Part shown: positions 61,267-64,000 of the stretch, piece by piece | Numbering within the stretch: the stretch's first letter is position 1 | How the letters are laid out: each line of letters starts with the position of its first letter | Source of the DNA: Jeotgalibacillus soli | GTDB lineage: Bacteria > Bacillota > Bacilli > Bacillales > Jeotgalibacillaceae | Direction of reading: 5' to 3' | Assembly (NCBI RefSeq): GCF_000829435.1 | Contig: NZ_JXRP01000006.1 | Location: 124,001-188,000 of the forward strand | Length of the DNA: 64,000 nucleotides | Notes under the pieces: generated by a model | Told to the model about the DNA's origin: nothing | The model's input: only the letters and a program-made list of their open reading frames with translations | The model's database searches: none | Program-made: the position numbers and the translations under genes

Positions 61267-62268
61267 TTATTCTTCATTTTTACGCTCTCTTTCTTGGTTT
61301 TCCCATAATCTCAAAGATGGGAACGGATCAAAGGCCCATACTGTTCGTCCATTATCCATATACATGCCATAGTGGAGATGAGGAGGGAAACGTCCTGATG
61401 TTCCTTTTTTTCCATATCCCGTACTGCCAACATAGCCAATTTTGGTTCCAGGTTTAACGATATCCCCTTTTTTAATGTCCTCATGAAAGCCCGATAAATG
61501 GGCGTAGTAATGATAAACATTGTGAATATCACGGATACCGATACGCCAGCCTCCATATTCATTCCATCCTTTTTCCTCAACTACTCCGTAGGTCGTTGCC
61601 AGTACAGGGACCCCATGAGAGGCAAAAATATCTGTTCCTTCATGCATTCTTCGCCCACCCCACCCTCTGCTGTCACCCCAGGTGCTTCGATAGCTATAGA
61701 TGTGCTGAAGGGGAAGCGGAAAGGTATGATCATATAAATTCAATGTATTAAAATGCTTATAAATAGCAGTAATTGTCAGTATTTGTTTTACGCTCTCCTC
61801 GCGCATATAGTATTTCGTCAAAGCCTGCTTAAAATCTTCTTCGCTATGGCCATACTCACTTAAATAATTAGCCATTGTATAAAGGACATCCTCATCATTT
61901 TTGCGATCAGCTAGTCCATCAAGATTTCCATCACGTCCATGCCCGCCCCAAAAAATAATGGATTCCAAAGAGTTATCCTTCTTATTGGGATTGAGAAGGC
62001 CCACCCAATCCTCTTCGCGAAAATGGATGGAAAGGGTGCCTTCTCTGCGTGGAATATCGTATCGAACAAGCTGATTATTTCGTTCAAACTGATCGACAGC
62101 AGCTAGATAGTACCACGGCAGACTGGTTAGTGTTCCATATTTTATATAATATTCCATTCGCTCGTTCAGTCGTTCCTCTCTTGTTTGTTGCGCTTCAGCT
62201 GAACCAACAGAGGAAAAGTAAAAAAACAATACTATCGAAGTAAGTGATAATCGAATCCATTGATGCAC
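61267..62268 (-). CDS. LytH-like M23 peptidoglycan endopeptidase
   Basis: 333 aa. It has a signal peptide ending near SVGSAEA, a helical N-terminal region of about 170 residues (LNERMEYYIKYGTLTSLPWY start) and an M23 domain with zinc motifs MHEGTDIF near residue 213 and HLHYGMYM near residue 300, HYYAHLSGF between them. TWGDSRGWGGRRMHEG and the overall length match B. subtilis LytH, the mother-cell L-Ala-D-Glu endopeptidase of the cortex. The start is GTG 62268 after TGGAGG. Confidence 0.87.
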   Translation of the reverse strand: MHQWIRLSLTSIVLFFYFSSVGSAEAQQTREERLNERMEYYIKYGTLTSLPWYYLAAVDQFERNNQLVRYDIPRREGTLSIHFREEDWVGLLNPNKKDNSLESIIFWGGHGRDGNLDGLADRKNDEDVLYTMANYLSEYGHSEEDFKQALTKYYMREESVKQILTITAIYKHFNTLNLYDHTFPLPLQHIYSYRSTWGDSRGWGGRRMHEGTDIFASHGVPVLATTYGVVEEKGWNEYGGWRIGIRDIHNVYHYYAHLSGFHEDIKKGDIVKPGTKIGYVGSTGYGKKGTSGRFPPHLHYGMYMDNGRTVWAFDPFPSLRLWENQERERKNEE

Positions 62269-62517
62269 ATCAATTAACCTCCATTTGTTTGCTATAGCAT
62301 TTAGACTTCCCTATTCTGCTTCGTTTCATTAAAAATTTGTGATTAACGCTTTTGATTCATGTCAATAAGACCGGTGTTCCTTACTACTTAAGTAGTATTG
62401 AAAATACTTCCTTTGCAGTTAATTTTTATAACCGTTGCCTAATAGAGAGAAATGAAATGCTATGAAAGAATATACATAATGATTTAATTTTCTGAATTTT
62501 AAAGAGGAGGGAAAGCT

Positions 62518-63975
62518 GTGAAAATATCTTCCGCTTTGTTCGGCTCATCGATGGTTTTATCCTTAGGCCTTATTTTTGGCTCAATGTCGTTCAATCAAGA
62601 AACAAAAGCATCTTCTTTAAATGAAATTACGGATCCTAAGCTTTCAGAGGTATTAGAGAATACAGCAGGGCCAGTTGAAGTCATCGTGACATTTGACGGA
62701 GAGAATGGCGTATCACCGGATCAGATGGAGCTATTAAAGAAAATCGGCGTTGATCAAGGTGTTACATTCGAGAGTCTGCCAATTGCCGGTGCTTTGGCAA
62801 CAAAAGATCAGATCAAACAGCTGTTAAAGGCTACGGGGGTTCAGTCGGTATATTACAACGAGCCATTGCAGTACGAAAATGAAGGTGCTACAGATTATAC
62901 AGGCGTTGATAAGGTAAAAACAGATCGCAGCTTCCAGGAATTAAATGAAGGCTTTCCGATTACAGGAAACAATATTGGCGTTGTTATCAACGATAGTGGA
63001 GTAGATGGAACGCATAAAGATATCGAATTTGGCCGCAATCTTGTACAAAACGTATTGGGAAGCACCAATTTAAATAGTTTGTCAGGGATCTTTCCTGTTA
63101 CGTATGTAGAAAATGTGCCGAATACGGATTCCAGTTCAGGACATGGAACGCATGTTGCCGGAACGGTTGGCGGAACTGGTGCGATATCGGCTGGTAAATA
63201 TGAAGGAGTGGCCCCTGGAGCGAACCTGATTGGGTATGGTTCCGGGGCGGCCGTAGCGATGCTTGATACACTTGGTGGATTCGACTATGCGCTTACTCAT
63301 CAGCAGGAGTATAACATCCGCATTATTACAAATTCATGGGGAGCTACAAGTGATGCCGGCACTGATTTTGACCCGAATCATCCGATTAATATTGTAACGA
63401 AAAAACTGTATGACCGCGGGATCATTACTGTCTTTTCTGCCGGAAACTCTGGACCAAACGAATCAACCATTTCAGGCAACTATAAAAAAGCGCCTTGGGT
63501 CGTAACAGTCGCAGCAGGTGATAAACAAGGAAATCTTGCTAATTTCTCTTCTCGTGGATTAAAGGGACATGGAGGAACAGTTACGGTTGATGGAATGTCC
63601 TACAAATGGGAGGATCGTCCAACCGTTACAGCACCGGGAGTAGATATCATTTCAACAAGAGTATTCACACCATTGTCTGCCTTGAGTGCGGCAAAGGATA
63701 TTGAAAATATATCTCCTGCACATTTGCCGTATTACACAACGTTTAGCGGTACTTCAATGGCGGCTCCGCATACGGCAGGAATTATTGCCTTGCTGCTGGA
63801 GGTGGAGCCAAGCTTAAATTCTTTTGAGGTGAAAGATATTCTTGAACAAACCGCGACAGACATGGAGGGCTACGAAAGCTGGGAAACAGGCGCGGGATAT
63901 GTCAATGCCTATGAAGCAGTAAAATCAGCCTTTACGTACCAGCAAGATAAAAACAAAATGAAAAAAGCGAATTAA
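62518..63975 (+). CDS. Secreted subtilisin-family serine protease (S8)
   Basis: 485 aa. A signal peptide of about 32 residues is followed by an I9-like propeptide (PVEVIVTFDGENGVSPDQM) and the S8 catalytic domain with D159 in VVINDSGVDGTH, H209 in SSSGHGTHVAG, Asn in ITNSWGATSD and the nucleophile in FSGTSMAAPHTAG near residue 412. The end is Lys-rich. The start is GTG 62518 after GAGGAGGG. The protein appears complete. It resembles extracellular bacillopeptidase- or AprX-like proteases; the target is unknown. Confidence 0.93.
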   Translation: MKISSALFGSSMVLSLGLIFGSMSFNQETKASSLNEITDPKLSEVLENTAGPVEVIVTFDGENGVSPDQMELLKKIGVDQGVTFESLPIAGALATKDQIKQLLKATGVQSVYYNEPLQYENEGATDYTGVDKVKTDRSFQELNEGFPITGNNIGVVINDSGVDGTHKDIEFGRNLVQNVLGSTNLNSLSGIFPVTYVENVPNTDSSSGHGTHVAGTVGGTGAISAGKYEGVAPGANLIGYGSGAAVAMLDTLGGFDYALTHQQEYNIRIITNSWGATSDAGTDFDPNHPINIVTKKLYDRGIITVFSAGNSGPNESTISGNYKKAPWVVTVAAGDKQGNLANFSSRGLKGHGGTVTVDGMSYKWEDRPTVTAPGVDIISTRVFTPLSALSAAKDIENISPAHLPYYTTFSGTSMAAPHTAGIIALLLEVEPSLNSFEVKDILEQTATDMEGYESWETGAGYVNAYEAVKSAFTYQQDKNKMKKAN

Positions 63976-64000
63976 ACATAAAACTAAATTAATTCAAAAG

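Noticed and set aside
1-64000. tRNA, rRNA, classical riboswitch or complete insertion sequence
   Set aside because: None recognised by reading; a covariance-model search would be needed to exclude divergent examples.

Overview
The window comes from an endospore-forming, low-GC Gram-positive bacterium of the Bacillaceae. The evidence is a complete gerA/gerB/gerC-type germination operon behind a sigma-G-like promoter, two tiny YjcZ-family spore proteins, a Gly/Tyr-rich coat-like protein, a LytH-like peptidoglycan endopeptidase, an AsnO-like asparagine synthetase, a KinB-like kinase, two RsbR-type STAS proteins, strong AGGAGG ribosome-binding sites and frequent TTG/GTG starts. No rRNA, tRNA or CRISPR array was seen. 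The species was not identified.

Layout: 1-3.8 kb holds a TRAP transporter (dctP cut by the window edge, dctQ, dctM) with a DHDPS-family aldolase. 3.9-8.5 kb is a patch of decay (broken Nudix, SDR, hsp20 and RsbR genes) around an intact MocR regulator and two GNATs. 8.6-12.4 kb is the ger operon. 12.6-17.3 kb has a truncated flavin-type oxidase, a MOSC protein, an RsbR protein, the Gly/Tyr-rich protein and a TetR/metallo-beta-lactamase pair. 17.7-29.4 kb is a ureide (purine) catabolic island: a PucR-type regulator, allantoate amidohydrolase, PucG-type aminotransferase, NCS2 permease, amidase and FAH-family protein, with a decayed allantoinase, a frameshifted YfcC transporter and a frameshifted GlcG-like gene at its edges. 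29.5-33.4 kb has a methyltransferase, a Vga-type ABC-F ribosome-protection gene behind an attenuator-like leader, and an EgtB-like protein. 33.6-35.9 kb is a gene graveyard (DUF302, acyltransferase, IS3, AraC and glutamine synthetase remnants) containing the YjcZ genes and a possible C-rich small RNA.

35.9-42.7 kb has the asparagine synthetase and a sugar-acid operon (GarR/LtnD-like dehydrogenase, four-carbon acid sugar kinase, GntP permease), transcribed away from a GntR/FCD regulator with a paired TGTATACA operator between them. 42.7-53 kb has a GNAT, a KinB-like kinase, a GDPD with altered metal ligands, VOC and Nudix proteins, a PAS-STAS protein, hflX with a structured leader, and an LLM oxidoreductase. 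53-64 kb has a HAD phosphatase, a Dph6-like ATPase, a VanY-like carboxypeptidase, an M50-like membrane protein lacking its catalytic Glu, a class D sortase with its LPTTG substrate, a two-component pair, the LytH-like enzyme and a secreted subtilisin.

Two themes run across the window. One is extensive pseudogenisation: about a dozen broken genes, several with single-base changes in homopolymers and others with large deletions or stops, often beside copies of a dispersed hairpin-like repeat, one of which is interrupted by a 171-bp MITE-like insert. The other is post-transcriptional control: the leaders of the Vga-type ABC-F gene and of hflX both contain a short upstream ORF and intrinsic terminators, as expected for ribosome-mediated, antibiotic-responsive attenuation. 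All calls were made by reading the sequence; no database search or folding program was run.
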